A stretch of DNA of 64,000 bases from Methyloceanibacter methanicus (GTDB lineage Bacteria; Pseudomonadota; Alphaproteobacteria; Rhizobiales; Methyloligellaceae): the NCBI RefSeq assembly GCF_001723285.1, contig NZ_LPWG01000012.1:355317-419316 (forward strand), in the 5' to 3' direction. Within the stretch, counting starts at the first letter, position 1. Each line of letters opens with the position of its first letter. Below are positions 9,816 through 18,616 of the stretch, one piece after another. Under the pieces are notes generated by a model. The model did not search any database. It was not told where the DNA came from and saw only the letters and a list, made by a program, of their open reading frames with translations. Position numbers and translations under genes: made by a program.

Positions 9816-10901
9816 ATGACCATTCAAGAACACGTAGAGATTCTGCGTCGGGGCCCGCGCACATGGAACGCATGGCGCGCGGAGAACCCGTCGATCGTGC
9901 CCGATCTTGGCGGCATAGCGCTGAGCATCGGGGATCGGCAGTTGGGCCCCATGAATGGCGGGCCGATCAACTTGTCGCGGGCACAGCTGACGGACGCCGC
10001 GCTGTATTTCGCCACCCTCACTGGCGCGGATATGAGGGGCTGCGACCTCACCAATGCGGACTTGCGCGGGGCGCGGCTCGAGGGCGTCGATCTGACCGGC
10101 GCGGACCTCGCGGGCGCCCAACTGGACGGGGCGAGCATGGCCGGCGCCGTCCTCAAGGCCACCAATCTATGTGGCGCCAGCCTGTCCGACGTGCGCGGCT
10201 TGACGACCGATCAGATTGGCGAGGCGGAAGGCGATCTCGGCACGGTGCTGCCATACGACTTGGAGTGTCCGCCGATCTGGACGGTGGGTCAGGGCGTCCT
10301 CCACATCCAGACCGCGCGCGACGTGGCCGAGAACACCGCGCGGGAAAGCGCGGGCGAGGCGGCTGCGGAGCCGACCCCAATGGCGTTCCGCGACGAGCCG
10401 GAGCCGGAACCCGCGCCGGAGCCTTACTTTGCGCCCGCGCCAATGCGGACGGCGGGCGCGTCCCAAGTCGAACCTCAAGTCGAACCTCAAGTCGAGCCTC
10501 AAGCCGAGGCGCATGCGGAGCCACATGTCTCACCCGCAGAGGCGAGCCCCGTCTACGAGCCTGATCCTGAGCCGACGAGACCACAGCATCGGCCGTATAC
10601 GCCGGAGCCGCCGGTACAGCCCGCATCGATGCGGTCGAACGGGCGTGAGGCGCGCGACGGCGCGGACGGCCAGGACGAGAGCAAGCACGTGTCGTGGCTT
10701 GTGGGCGGTCCCCGCCGTGTCGGCCGCCGGGACCGGCGGGCCCTCACAATAGATGGCGCGATCGCGCCTAGGCGCCACCCGCGCGTCGCTTTCCCGTTCC
10801 CACCGTCCCCTGTACAGAGTCGAAGCGTGCGCGGTTGCGCCGCGTCGTTCGGCGCTTCCGTCAGCGCTTCTTGGGCGTGTCTTCGTCGGTGTCGCGCCTG
10901 A
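9816..10901 (+). CDS. Pentapeptide-repeat protein with a Glu/Pro-rich tail
   Basis: Residues about 50-130 form a right-handed pentapeptide beta-helix (A(D/N)LXX units: LSRAQLTDAALYFATLTGAD, ADLRGARLEGVDLTGADLAG, and so on). Before it lies a 45-residue N-terminal cap (MTIQEHVEILRRGPRTWNAW...) of the kind found in many alphaproteobacterial members. After a bridge (GQGVLHIQTARDVAENTARE) comes a disordered acidic, Pro-rich region with VEPQ repeats. The last 80 residues turn Arg/Ser/Cys-rich and run 41 bases into the convergent gene, which suggests an indel near 10690-10740; another frame stops at 10752. Function is unknown; pentapeptide proteins range from DNA mimics to scaffolds. No signal peptide is seen, so it is probably cytosolic. 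Confidence 0.75.
   Translation: MTIQEHVEILRRGPRTWNAWRAENPSIVPDLGGIALSIGDRQLGPMNGGPINLSRAQLTDAALYFATLTGADMRGCDLTNADLRGARLEGVDLTGADLAGAQLDGASMAGAVLKATNLCGASLSDVRGLTTDQIGEAEGDLGTVLPYDLECPPIWTVGQGVLHIQTARDVAENTARESAGEAAAEPTPMAFRDEPEPEPAPEPYFAPAPMRTAGASQVEPQVEPQVEPQAEAHAEPHVSPAEASPVYEPDPEPTRPQHRPYTPEPPVQPASMRSNGREARDGADGQDESKHVSWLVGGPRRVGRRDRRALTIDGAIAPRRHPRVAFPFPPSPVQSRSVRGCAASFGASVSASWACLRRCRA
10464..10511 (+). repeat. 12-bp tandem repeat, four units, inside the pentapeptide gene
   Basis: The unit CAAGTCGAACCT is repeated at 10464, 10476 and 10488 (last with one change), followed by a diverged copy at 10500. It encodes Gln-Val-Glu-Pro repeats in the disordered tail. The unit is a multiple of three, so copy number can vary without a frame change. 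Confidence 0.85.
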
Positions 10902-11046
10902 TCCGTTCTTCCTCCACAAGGCGCTCGAGCGCCTCGTCGACACTGTCCGGGGACTCGTTCAAGGCGGCGGCGCGTTTCCGGCGCGCGCTCTCCCGGGCGA
11001 GAAAACTCTCGAGCTTCAAATCGCGGGTCTTCTTGTCTTTTTCCAT
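10861..11046 (-). CDS. Small highly charged cytosolic protein, unknown function
   Basis: A 61-residue protein beginning MEKDKKTRDLKLESFLARES and rich in Lys, Arg, Glu and Asp, predicted to be helical throughout. It starts with ATG at 11046, with AGGACC upstream. It has no signal peptide, cysteine or recognisable domain. I do not recognise the family. Supporting it as a gene: an ATG with a usable ribosome site, a coherent helical heptad-like pattern (ALERLVEEERIRR) and convergent placement against the pentapeptide gene, whose frame becomes implausible over the same bases. Confidence 0.55.
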   Translation of the reverse strand: MEKDKKTRDLKLESFLARESARRKRAAALNESPDSVDEALERLVEEERIRRDTDEDTPKKR

Positions 11047-11447
11047 AGAAGGTCCTTAAGGCGTCCCGGGGCCGACAACAAGGCTTACCGATTGTCGTCA
11101 ATTAAGATGACAGTTGCATGCAGACCGCCGCTCGACACCTGTGCATGAACCGGGGCAGGGCGCGCCACGTGCCGCAGCCGGGACGTGGTTCGTGCATAGG
11201 TCTCGGCTGCCACTTCGAGAGACTGCAGGAGGTCGTCGGTATGAATACGAGAAACGCGGCGCCGCAACGCCGAAGGCGGCAACCCGTTCGCCGCAACTGA
11301 CGCGCAGTTCGACCGCATCACGCGCCACTTCGTAGCGCCGTCTACGGACGAGAACTTCGAGGTTCTTCAGTACCCGCATACGAGGGCGCGGCCCGGGTCG
11401 GCGACCCGATAGCCGCTGCGTGTGGCGCGTGCGCGATCCGTGGCGGC
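11047..11447. other. 401 bp without a recognisable gene
   Basis: Several overlapping open frames exist on both strands, but none has family-like sequence, a good ribosome site and a plausible length together. One minus-strand reading (EVLVRRRRYEVARDAVELRV) looks faintly protein-like, but its continuation does not. With the indel rate of this assembly a damaged small gene cannot be excluded. Confidence 0.3.
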
Positions 11448-11933
11448 TTAGGCCGGTTCGGCCGCTTTCGCGTCCTTCTCGTAGGACTCGTAGACGATGA
11501 CGGGAATGCCGAGATCGCCGAGATGGCTCTCGATCAGCGGCTCGACCTCGCCCCAATCCAGACCGCCAACGCCCGTCGCGAGTTTGGGCAGCGCCACCGA
11601 GGAGATCTTCTCCCGTTCGAGAATGGCGCGCAGTTCCTTCAGCGCGTGGCCGACATTATGCGCCGTGGCCTTGCCGGGATGGGCGTGGTTGTCCGGCGCC
11701 GGCTCCTGGGTCATCAGGTTGATGATCACCCGCTCGGGTCCGGCCCACAGCCAGGCATGCCCCGGCTTCGGATTGTCCTGATGGCAATAGTGGCGAAAGT
11801 CCTTGGCCATGGCGGGATGCCGCTCGCGCAAGGCCAGGGCGAGCCCTTGGTTGAAATGGTCGTGGGGCGCAACACCGTGGGCAATGGCCTGGGCCTCACT
11901 CAGAAGGATGTCGCCGCGAACTTTCGTGATCAA
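11448..11933 (-). CDS. Macro-domain protein (ADP-ribose binding/hydrolase-like)
   Basis: A stand-alone macro domain of 161 residues. The core begins MITKVRGDILLSEAQAIAHG, with the ligand-binding loop AHGVAPHDHFNQGLALALRE and the second loop LPKLATGVGGLDWGEVEPLI, which matches the GxGG(L)xW element. Macro domains bind or cleave ADP-ribose from protein, RNA or DNA. The HGVAPHDHFNQGLA loop resembles the DarG/TARG-like branch more than MacroD. No DarT-like toxin gene is adjacent on either side, so an antitoxin role is not supported by context. It starts with ATG at 11933, has no signal peptide and is a single-gene unit next to tRNA-Ser. Confidence 0.85.
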   Translation of the reverse strand: MITKVRGDILLSEAQAIAHGVAPHDHFNQGLALALRERHPAMAKDFRHYCHQDNPKPGHAWLWAGPERVIINLMTQEPAPDNHAHPGKATAHNVGHALKELRAILEREKISSVALPKLATGVGGLDWGEVEPLIESHLGDLGIPVIVYESYEKDAKAAEPA

Positions 11934-12062
11934 TTTTGGACCTCATGAATTAGGGGAGGCGGGGCGGGGAGCCCGCAACCGCCACGATAAGGCGGCGAAG
12001 CTAGTCCGGACCTTGCGGCTGATCAAGGATGTGTATCGGCGCGACAAGCGCGGCCTAAGGTT

Positions 12063-12152
12063 TGGCGGAGGGGGTGGGATTCGAACCCACGAGACGGTCG
12101 CCCGCCTGCCGGTTTTCAAGACCGGTGCCTTCAACCACTCGGCCACCCCTCC
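12063..12152 (-). tRNA. tRNA-Ser (anticodon TGA)
   Basis: On the minus strand the gene starts GGAGGGG and ends with CCCCTCC, discriminator G and an encoded CCA (12063-12065). It has a long variable arm as expected for serine, a T arm with GTTCGAATC, and an anticodon loop CTTGAAA with TGA at 12116-12118. All stems pair, so it looks functional. It lies between the macro-domain and YihY genes. Confidence 0.97.
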
Positions 12153-12246
12153 GGAAAGTGCCGCCTCGCGCCGCGCCGCTTCTTGCGCTCGCCGCTGAAG
12201 CGCGGTCTCTTTGGGAGTCAGGAGGCACACATAGCTGCATGAGGTC

Positions 12247-13176
12247 ATGAACCGCAAGCCCGACCAACCGCTGGAGAACGCCGCGCCCGCGCCCGCGAAT
12301 CCGGCCAAGCCGCCCGGGCGGCTGAAGCAGTTCGGGAGCATCGTGAAGGATGTCGGCCTCAGGTCAGGGCGGGATCACCTGTCCGTGGTGTCCGCCGGCT
12401 GCGCGTATTATGCGCTCTTCGCGATCTTCCCGGCGCTGACTGCCTCGATCTCGCTCTACGGCCTCACGGCGAACCCGGAGAACGTCGAACGGCAGTTCGA
12501 TGTGTTCGAGACGATTCTGCCGCCGCAGGCCTACGCAATGCTGATCGACCAGATCCAACGCATCGTCGAGACATCCGGCCAGGCCCTTGGTTGGGGCTTC
12601 GGAGCGGGCTTGTTCGTCGCCCTCTGGAGCGCGAACCATGCCACGCAAGCCATGTTCTCCGCGCTGAACATCGCCTATGGGCAACCGGAGCGGCGCGGCT
12701 TCGTGCATTTCTATCTCGCCGCGATCGGCTACACGGTCATCGCGGTCGTCGGGGCCACGGCCATGCTGTTCGCCATCGTGTCCGTGCCGCTCCTGTTCGA
12801 CGACACCGGGCACCCGCAGGTCTTCCAATCGCTGGTGACGTATGCGCGCTGGCCCGTGTTCTTCCTGCTGACGCTGTTTCTGCTCGCCCTGGTCTATCGT
12901 TTTGGCCCGAGCCGCGAGGACCCGGAGTGGCGTTGGATTACGCCGGGCTCGCTCTTCGCCACGTCGGTCTGGCTGCTCGCGTCAGTCGGGTTCTCGTACT
13001 ACGTGTCGAACTTCGCCCACTACGACAGGATGTACGGATCGCTCGGTGCCGTCATCATCCTGCTCTTCTGGCTCTACATCTCGTTCTACATCGTGCTGAT
13101 CGGCGCGGAGATCAACGCGGCCATCGAACGGCACGATGACGGGCATATCCCGAGTGCCGAACCCCGGGCGAACTGA
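12247..13176 (+). CDS. YihY/BrkB-family inner-membrane protein
   Basis: A 309-residue membrane protein of the YihY (virulence factor BrkB) family, about six transmembrane segments, not a ribonuclease despite the old BN name. After a cytosolic N-terminus come the signature DHLSVVSAGCAYYALFAIFP, then ALGWGFGAGLFVALWSANHA with the NHATQAMFSALNIAYG motif, and the C-terminal YGSLGAVIILLFWLYISFYI and GAEINAAIER that close the family. It starts with ATG at 12247. The biochemical role is unknown. It is a lone gene after tRNA-Ser. Confidence 0.9.
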   Translation: MNRKPDQPLENAAPAPANPAKPPGRLKQFGSIVKDVGLRSGRDHLSVVSAGCAYYALFAIFPALTASISLYGLTANPENVERQFDVFETILPPQAYAMLIDQIQRIVETSGQALGWGFGAGLFVALWSANHATQAMFSALNIAYGQPERRGFVHFYLAAIGYTVIAVVGATAMLFAIVSVPLLFDDTGHPQVFQSLVTYARWPVFFLLTLFLLALVYRFGPSREDPEWRWITPGSLFATSVWLLASVGFSYYVSNFAHYDRMYGSLGAVIILLFWLYISFYIVLIGAEINAAIERHDDGHIPSAEPRAN

Positions 13177-13317
13177 GTCGAGCCGGACCGCCGTCCGCGT
13201 TCCCTTGGGGACCTCGAGACGTTCCGGCGGGGACAATCCAGGGCGGATCGAATATGCTGTGCACCGCCGGACATTGCGTGCCAGCGCGCCTAACTGGGGG
13301 AGGTCAAATCAAGAGAT

Positions 13318-13456
13318 ATGGATCCTGTACTACTGAATCCGTTGATTGCACTCGTCGCGGGCGCTCATTCTGCTTATGCCCAGAATTCTGAACTATGTCG
13401 TCGCGATCTACCTGATCGCGATCGGCATCATCGGTCTTGCACAACATCTGCAATAG
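13318..13456 (+). CDS. Small DUF3096 membrane protein, one 2-base indel
   Basis: A two-helix membrane protein of about 46 residues. ATG at 13318 reads MDPVLLNPLIALVAG in one frame; LILLMPRILNYVVAIYLIAI and GIIGLAQHLQ-stop follow in another. Two missing bases at 13361-13366 (GGCGCGCTC read as GGCGCTC) would restore AGALILLMPR and give exactly 47 codons. The pattern (short cap, IAL.AG..IL..PR.LN..VA.YLI..G..GL) is that of DUF3096 proteins. A GGGGGAGG element at 13296-13303 may serve as ribosome site, though the spacing is long. A terminator follows 34 bases after the stop. Function unknown. Confidence 0.75.
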
Positions 13457-13796
13457 TCTTGCGGGTGTAGTGTCCAATCGAAGAAGATGAAAAGCACCCC
13501 AGTTGCTGGGGTGCTTTTCCCGGCTACGGGAATCGTGCAGAAAAAGACCGCTCTGGAACCCAGAGCTGGCATCGCCTATATTTTTTGCTTCAACCGAATC
13601 TGAGGTCGAGCAGGGTGCCGGCCGGGATACGGGCGATGTTACACAGTCGATTGAAACGGCGTCGTGCGCACGGCTCTTGAAGCCGCGCCGCCAGGCCTGT
13701 CGAGTTGCCAGTGGCGATGATGGGGATACGAAGCGAGTGATGGGCCGAACGAGTCGCGTGAGTCCGACGAGCCATCGCAACGAATCTCGATGCGGG
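13457..13796. other. 340 bp intergenic, holding one terminator
   Basis: Apart from the terminator at 13490-13518 I see no supported element. The following gene may start up to 57 bases earlier (ATG at 13740), inside this stretch. Confidence 0.35.
13490..13518 (+). terminator. Rho-independent, potentially bidirectional terminator
   Basis: A perfect 11-bp stem (AAAAGCACCCC at 13490-13500 with GGGGTGCTTTT at 13508-13518) with loop AGTTGCT. A-run and T-run flank the GC core, so it could stop transcription from either side. It ends the DUF3096 transcript. Confidence 0.85.
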
Positions 13797-14857
13797 ATGG
13801 GGTTGCAGGGTGTGCTCGTGCTGACCGCTGCGCTTTTCGTGCTATTGCTCCCGAGTGCGCTGACGGCTGCGGCGCCTGAGACCGCGACGGAAGACGGCGC
13901 GCCCCCTGCAGGCGCCCAAGCGAACCAGAATCAGGCGGCGGACGATCAGGCGAACAAGGCAAGCGATGAGAACAATTCGCCCGGCTATGCTTGGTCCGCC
14001 AATCGGAGCGGGTCCCGGATCACGCTCCGCGGGGCCGTGCCCTCGGAAGAGGACAGGCAGACCGCGCTCGGCATGGTGAAAGCCCATTTCCCCGATTTTG
14101 CGGTCGAGGAAAAAGTGGAAGTGGTTGAATCCGGGCCGCCGCGCGAGCAATGGCTGGCGGCGGTGAGTTTCGGCCTTCAACAGCTCGCGCAAATGACAAA
14201 GGGCAAGGTGCGTCTGACCGACCGCGGTTTGACGGTGACCGGTCAGGCCGCGAATGCGGACCAGTACGGAAAGATCAAGAAGGCCTTGGCCGGGCCGTTG
14301 CCCGCGGGCCTGACCCTGACGGGTGACGGCGTACGGCCGCCCGTCGCCAATCCGTTCGTTTTCGAAGCCGATCTCGGACCGAATGCACTGAGCCTCGCGG
14401 GAAGCGTGCCGAGCGAGGATGCGCGCAAGACCGTGCGGGACTTGTCGCGGCAGCTTTTCGCGCGGCCGGGCCTGGACGACCGGTTGGAAGTGGCCTCCGG
14501 CGCGCGAAGAACTGGGACGAGGCTGTTGCCGCGGCCTTGCGCGCGCTGTCGCGGCTCGAGACCGGCAAGGTCGCGCTGACCGGCGTCGCTGTAAGCATCG
14601 AAGGCGTCGCGCCCGATCAAGGCACGGCCGTTGCCGTCGCCTACCAGCTTCGGCGGGATTTGCCGGAGCGGTTCTCGACATCGGAGAGCATCAAGTGGAA
14701 GGAAGCGGCGGTGCCGCTCAACTTCGCACCCAGGGCCGCGCCGTCTCAAGACGTGGCGGCCACAGTCGTTCCGCGCATCAAGTCGGTCCCCGAGGACAGC
14801 AGGAGATGGCGAAGCGGTGCGCTGCCGCCGCTCGTTCCGCTCGGCGGCGGACGCTGA
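13797..14857 (+). CDS. Exported protein with tandem BON-like repeats, one frameshift
   Basis: A hydrophobic N-terminal segment (GVLVLTAALFVLLLPSALTA) is followed by an Ala/Gln/Asn-rich linker and three to four BON-like modules. Examples: SRITLRGAVPSEEDRQTALG, KVRLTDRGLTVTGQAANADQ, NALSLAGSVPSEDARKTVRD and KVALTGVAVSIEGVAPDQGT. BON domains bind phospholipid or envelope surfaces; in OmpA-family homologues such repeats precede a peptidoglycan-binding domain, which is absent here. One C is missing near 14503; with it the sequence reads SGAPKNWDEAVAAALRAL and the span is exactly 354 codons. The start is ATG at 13797, or 13740 with a longer N-terminus. Probable periplasmic location; function unknown. 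Confidence 0.7.
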
Positions 14858-14891
14858 GATAACACGCGCGGGGACGGCGCTTCCAAGGCGC

Positions 14892-15779
14892 CTAATCGTT
14901 GACGGCGAAGAACGAGGCGATGGCCTCGACCTGGTCGGGCTCGGCGAGCGTCGGCGCATGCCCTTGGTGGGGAACGATCATGGTCCGCAAGTTTGGATGC
15001 CGCTCGACCATCTCGTTCAGCGTCTCGGCGCTGAGGATGTCGGAGTGCTCGCCGCGAATGACGAAGGTCGGCATCTTGCTCAAGGCCACGAACTCCGGCC
15101 ACATCGGAGGAAAGGGGCGGCTGAGGTCGACCATGCCGATCGCCTTGCCAAGCTTTCGATCGTAGGACAACACGAGCCGGCCCTTGTGCTCCTCGAAAAC
15201 GCTGCGCGCCATCTGATCCCATTGGGCATCGGTGAAGTCGGGGAATCCGCGCTCATTGATCTCGCGCATGATCTGCATGGCGTCCGCCCATGTCTTGGGC
15301 GAAGGCATGCGCCGGACATAGTTGACGATGCGGGCGAGCCCTCGCGTCTCGATCACGGGGCCGATATCGTTGAGCACGACGGGGCCCATGGCCGTCGGGC
15401 GCGCGGCCGCCATCAGCATCGTGACGATGCCGCCCCGCGATGTCCCGACAATGCCGACCTGGTGCAGTCCCTGAATCGTCAGGAAGTCCAGAACGTCGGC
15501 CAGTTCCACCGTGGGGATGTAAGTTGCGCCAGTTCGAATCGTACTCCGAGCGACCGCGCCACGATAGTCGATGCAGTAGACGTTCCGCGGCGTTTCGGGA
15601 TGCGTCGACAGATAGGTGGCAAGCTTGTGGAAGTCGCGGGAATTGCGCGTCAGGCCCGCCAGGCAAATGACGCTGCGATAGCGCTCGTCCGGTGCCGGGT
15701 AGTGGCGCGCATAGAGCGTCAGATCGTCCGAGGACTCATAGAATATGTCGCGCCAAGGCTTGCTCTGAAGCTCAAGCAT
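14892..15779 (-). CDS. Alpha/beta-hydrolase fold enzyme, two compensating indels
   Basis: Serine hydrolase of 295 residues. The nucleophile elbow is GTSRGG (about residue 110), the acid probably the Asp of GEHSDIL and the histidine that of HQGHAPTLAEPDQ near the C-terminus. An oxyanion-hole strand SVICLAGLTRNSRDFH is near residue 40. The stretch GAVARSTIRTGATY looks foreign. Adding one base near 15557 and removing one near 15521 turns it into DYRGRGRSEYDSNWRNYIP, the canonical DxRGxGxS strand-loop of the family, so a deletion and an insertion cancel. The substrate is unknown. It is convergent with the BON gene and separated by 133 bases from the transglycosylase. Confidence 0.85.
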   Translation of the reverse strand: MLELQSKPWRDIFYESSDDLTLYARHYPAPDERYRSVICLAGLTRNSRDFHKLATYLSTHPETPRNVYCIDYRGAVARSTIRTGATYIPTVELADVLDFLTIQGLHQVGIVGTSRGGIVTMLMAAARPTAMGPVVLNDIGPVIETRGLARIVNYVRRMPSPKTWADAMQIMREINERGFPDFTDAQWDQMARSVFEEHKGRLVLSYDRKLGKAIGMVDLSRPFPPMWPEFVALSKMPTFVIRGEHSDILSAETLNEMVERHPNLRTMIVPHQGHAPTLAEPDQVEAIASFFAVND

Positions 15780-15912
15780 GGTCCATCGCCGATTTGGGGG
15801 GCACCGTCTGGAGAACCCGTCCGATGCGCGGTTTCGCGCGCCGCTGCCTTTCGCACCCTTGATGGCGGATCAATCCTCGAAAAGTCAACCGCACAAGCGC
15901 CTATTCGGCCCC

Positions 15913-18616
15913 TTAAGGCGATTTTGGCGCCTCCGAGACCGGTTGGACGGATGCGGTTTCGGACGGCGGGACCCGGCGGCCCCTGTTGAGGTCCTGGACG
16001 AGGTGCAAAGCATTCTCCGGCCCTGCCAGGCGGGAGCGGTAAAGCTGCAGCGTCTCCATGATCTTGATCACGTAGCGGCGCGTCTCCGTGAACGGAATGC
16101 GTTCGATCCAGTCCACGGGGTCGACGTCGGGGTCGCGCGGGTCGCCATAGATGCCCACCCACTCCTTCACGCGTCCGGGACCGGCATTGTAGGCGGCAAG
16201 GGCCATGAAGTAGGAGCCGTCATAGTTCGTGATCAGATCGTTGAGGAAGGCTTCGCCGAGCTGGGTGTTGTAGGCGGGGTTGGTCAGCTTGGCCTGGGAA
16301 TATTGAACCTTGTACCGCCGTGCGACGCCGCGTGCGGTCGCGGCATCAGCTGCATCAGCCGCTGGCGCCAACAGGGCTCTTGGCGGCGGCGTGAACTCGC
16401 TCTCTTGCCGGGACAGCGCATGCACCAGAGCCGGGTCCACCCGTTCGTCGACGAGGCTCTTGAAAGACGGCATCACGCCGACGGGCAGGGCGTAGTCGCC
16501 CATGGGCAGGTCGCGATTGAAGGCGATCTTCGACAGGCGCAGGGCCATTTGCTTGTGCCCCACCGCCTTGGCGAACTCGGCCAGCAGCACGACCTCGGCC
16601 GCGTTGTCGAGCGTGCGGGAGAGGGACAGCAGGAACTGCGGCGTCACCCACTCCACACCGACGGCGCGCGCCACGCCCAGTGCGCGGACGGCATTACGCC
16701 CCATGAAGCGCTCGATATCCTCCGGGGTCGGGACCGGCGTCGCGGTGACCGCGAGCCGGGCCGGACGCGGGTCGAGCGCCTGGCGGCCGAGCTGGCCGTA
16801 AAAATACTGTGGATACTTCGCGGCCACATGGAAGTGCACCGCGGCCGAACCGCGGTCGCCGAGAGCCAGCGCCGTGCGTCCTAGCCAATACTCGGCGCGC
16901 GAGATATCCCGGGAGTCGGTCGCGCCGCGCCGCATCGACAGAAAATGACGCAGCGCCGTTTGCGGCTCGTCCAGATAGCGGAGCGCCACCCAGCCCGCGA
17001 GAAACTCCGCCTCCACATACTGGTCGGCCAGATGTTGCCGTTCGGCGGCAAGGCCGTGTTTCGCCGCGATCTCATAGGCAGTGCGGGGCTGCCCGTCGTT
17101 GAGGGCCGCCCGAACGTTGACCCGGCGCTCGATCCACCATTCCTTCATATCGAGAAGAAGGTCGGGCTCCGGCGGAACATCGAGCAGGAGCTTCCAGGCA
17201 ATGAGCCGCTGCTCCTTATCCTTGGTGCGCCGGAGCCACTGAATGTTGTTGAAACGAAGCCCGAGGTCGTCCTCGACGGCGTCGTCCGGCAACGCCTTGA
17301 GCAGCTTGCCCGCGTTGTCGTTGCGCTTGACCACGGCCACGCGTGCATTGACCTTTTTCTGCTCGGCCTCCGGCAAGTGCTTGGCCACACGCAAGGCCGC
17401 ACTGCACGCCTTGGACTTGTCCGGGTACAGAAGAACGTCGATGCGTGCCCGGTGATCGTCCGCATCCAGCATGTCGCCGAACTCGCTGAGGATCTTCTGC
17501 TCCGTGTCTTCTTCGAGATCGTCCTCGCGCCACGCGGCGTCGACACTGGCTTCGGCCCGCTCCTTGTCGCCTTCCTTCAGATAGACGCCGGCGAGCGCCG
17601 CGCGTCCGGCGCCGGTCTCGGGCTCGGAGTCCTTGAAGAAGGCCTTGATGCGTTCCGGGGACGCGTCCGTGAGAAAGAGCGACGTTTCCGCCTTTTCGCG
17701 AAGCCGGTCGAGCTGCGGCCACATCGGATGGGTCTTCCGGTACGCCTCGACCGCCTCGGCCTCGAGATACGTACTCTTCGTATAGCTGTAGCGGTACCAG
17801 AGCGCGAAATCCCGCGCCGCGGGATCCTCGATCTTGGGCGTGGTCTCATCGACGCTGCCCTTGTGGCGCATGACGAAGCGCGTGCGGCTTTCGTCGGAGC
17901 TGTCGAGCTTGTACTCGAGCAACGGTTTGAGGATCGATGCGTAGTCGAGCGCGGGTTCGGGCGCGCCGGGCTCATTGGTCGCGGCGGGGATGAACGGTCG
18001 GCTCCGGGACGGTGTCCGGCATGAATGAAGCGGGCGCGGCGGCCAGTTTTGCGCCGTCTTCCTCGCCGTCCGCCTTGTCGTCCCCTTCGGCGGTCTTGTC
18101 CCCGTCGGCCTTGTCGTCCGGCTCCGCCGAGACCGCATCCTCATTTTCGGATGCCGGCTCGGCAGACGGCGACTGCGGCTCCATGGTGGCCTGCGGGATG
18201 GCCGCGATCGTGGTCGCTTCGGCGGCTTGTTGCGAGACTTTGGTCGCCGTTGTCTCGTTCGGTGTCACGGTCGCCGTCTCGGCGGCAAGGGTGGGCCCCG
18301 CCGCGCTTGCTTCCGTGACCGGACCTCTCAGGGCCGGCGTCCGTGTCGCGGTCGTTTCGCCTGCGGGCGGCGTTTGACCGGAGGCGGAAGCCTGGGATTG
18401 CAGGCTCTGCGGTGCCAGTGCGTCCGAAGCGGCGGGCTCGGAGGACAACGTCCCGGCGGATGCGTCGGCCGTTGGTGCGGGGCTTGGAACAGCAGGGGAG
18501 CGTTCGGGGTTTCTTGCAGGAAGCGGTATCGCCTCCGTCTTGGCGTCGGCGCAAACCGGAACCGCCCAAGCAAAGGCCAAAAGAAGCGCGATTCTATACG
18601 CGTGTGTGCGTTCCAT
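15913..18616 (-). CDS. Soluble lytic murein transglycosylase (SLT family), several indels
   Basis: Periplasmic enzyme cleaving peptidoglycan glycan strands with 1,6-anhydro product formation. ATG at 18616 opens a signal peptide (MERTHAYRIALLLAFAWAVP), followed by a 150-residue Ala/Thr/Pro/Glu-rich linker, a long superhelical U domain (ALDYASILKPLLEYKL onward) and a C-terminal SLT domain: HALSRQESEF with the catalytic Glu, NPAYNTQLGEAFLNDL and YFMALAAYNAGPGRVKEW. Between ESEF and TARG the reading is scrambled; three bases missing near 16386, 16359 and 16341 restore AAKSPVGASGLMQLMPATAR, the SLT signature. A further frame change near 18000 separates linker from U domain. With repair it is about 900 residues, long but normal for alphaproteobacterial Slt. 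It is divergent from dapA, the usual neighbour. Confidence 0.88.

Noticed and set aside
10464..10511. CRISPR-like repeats
   Set aside because: Twelve-base units without spacers, in frame within a coding sequence.
11047..11447. DarT-like toxin remnant beside the macro-domain gene
   Set aside because: No frame shows ADP-ribosyltransferase motifs, even allowing single-base repairs that I could see by eye.
12063..12152. Integration site at tRNA-Ser
   Set aside because: No integrase gene, no duplicated tRNA end nearby, and the flanking genes look native.
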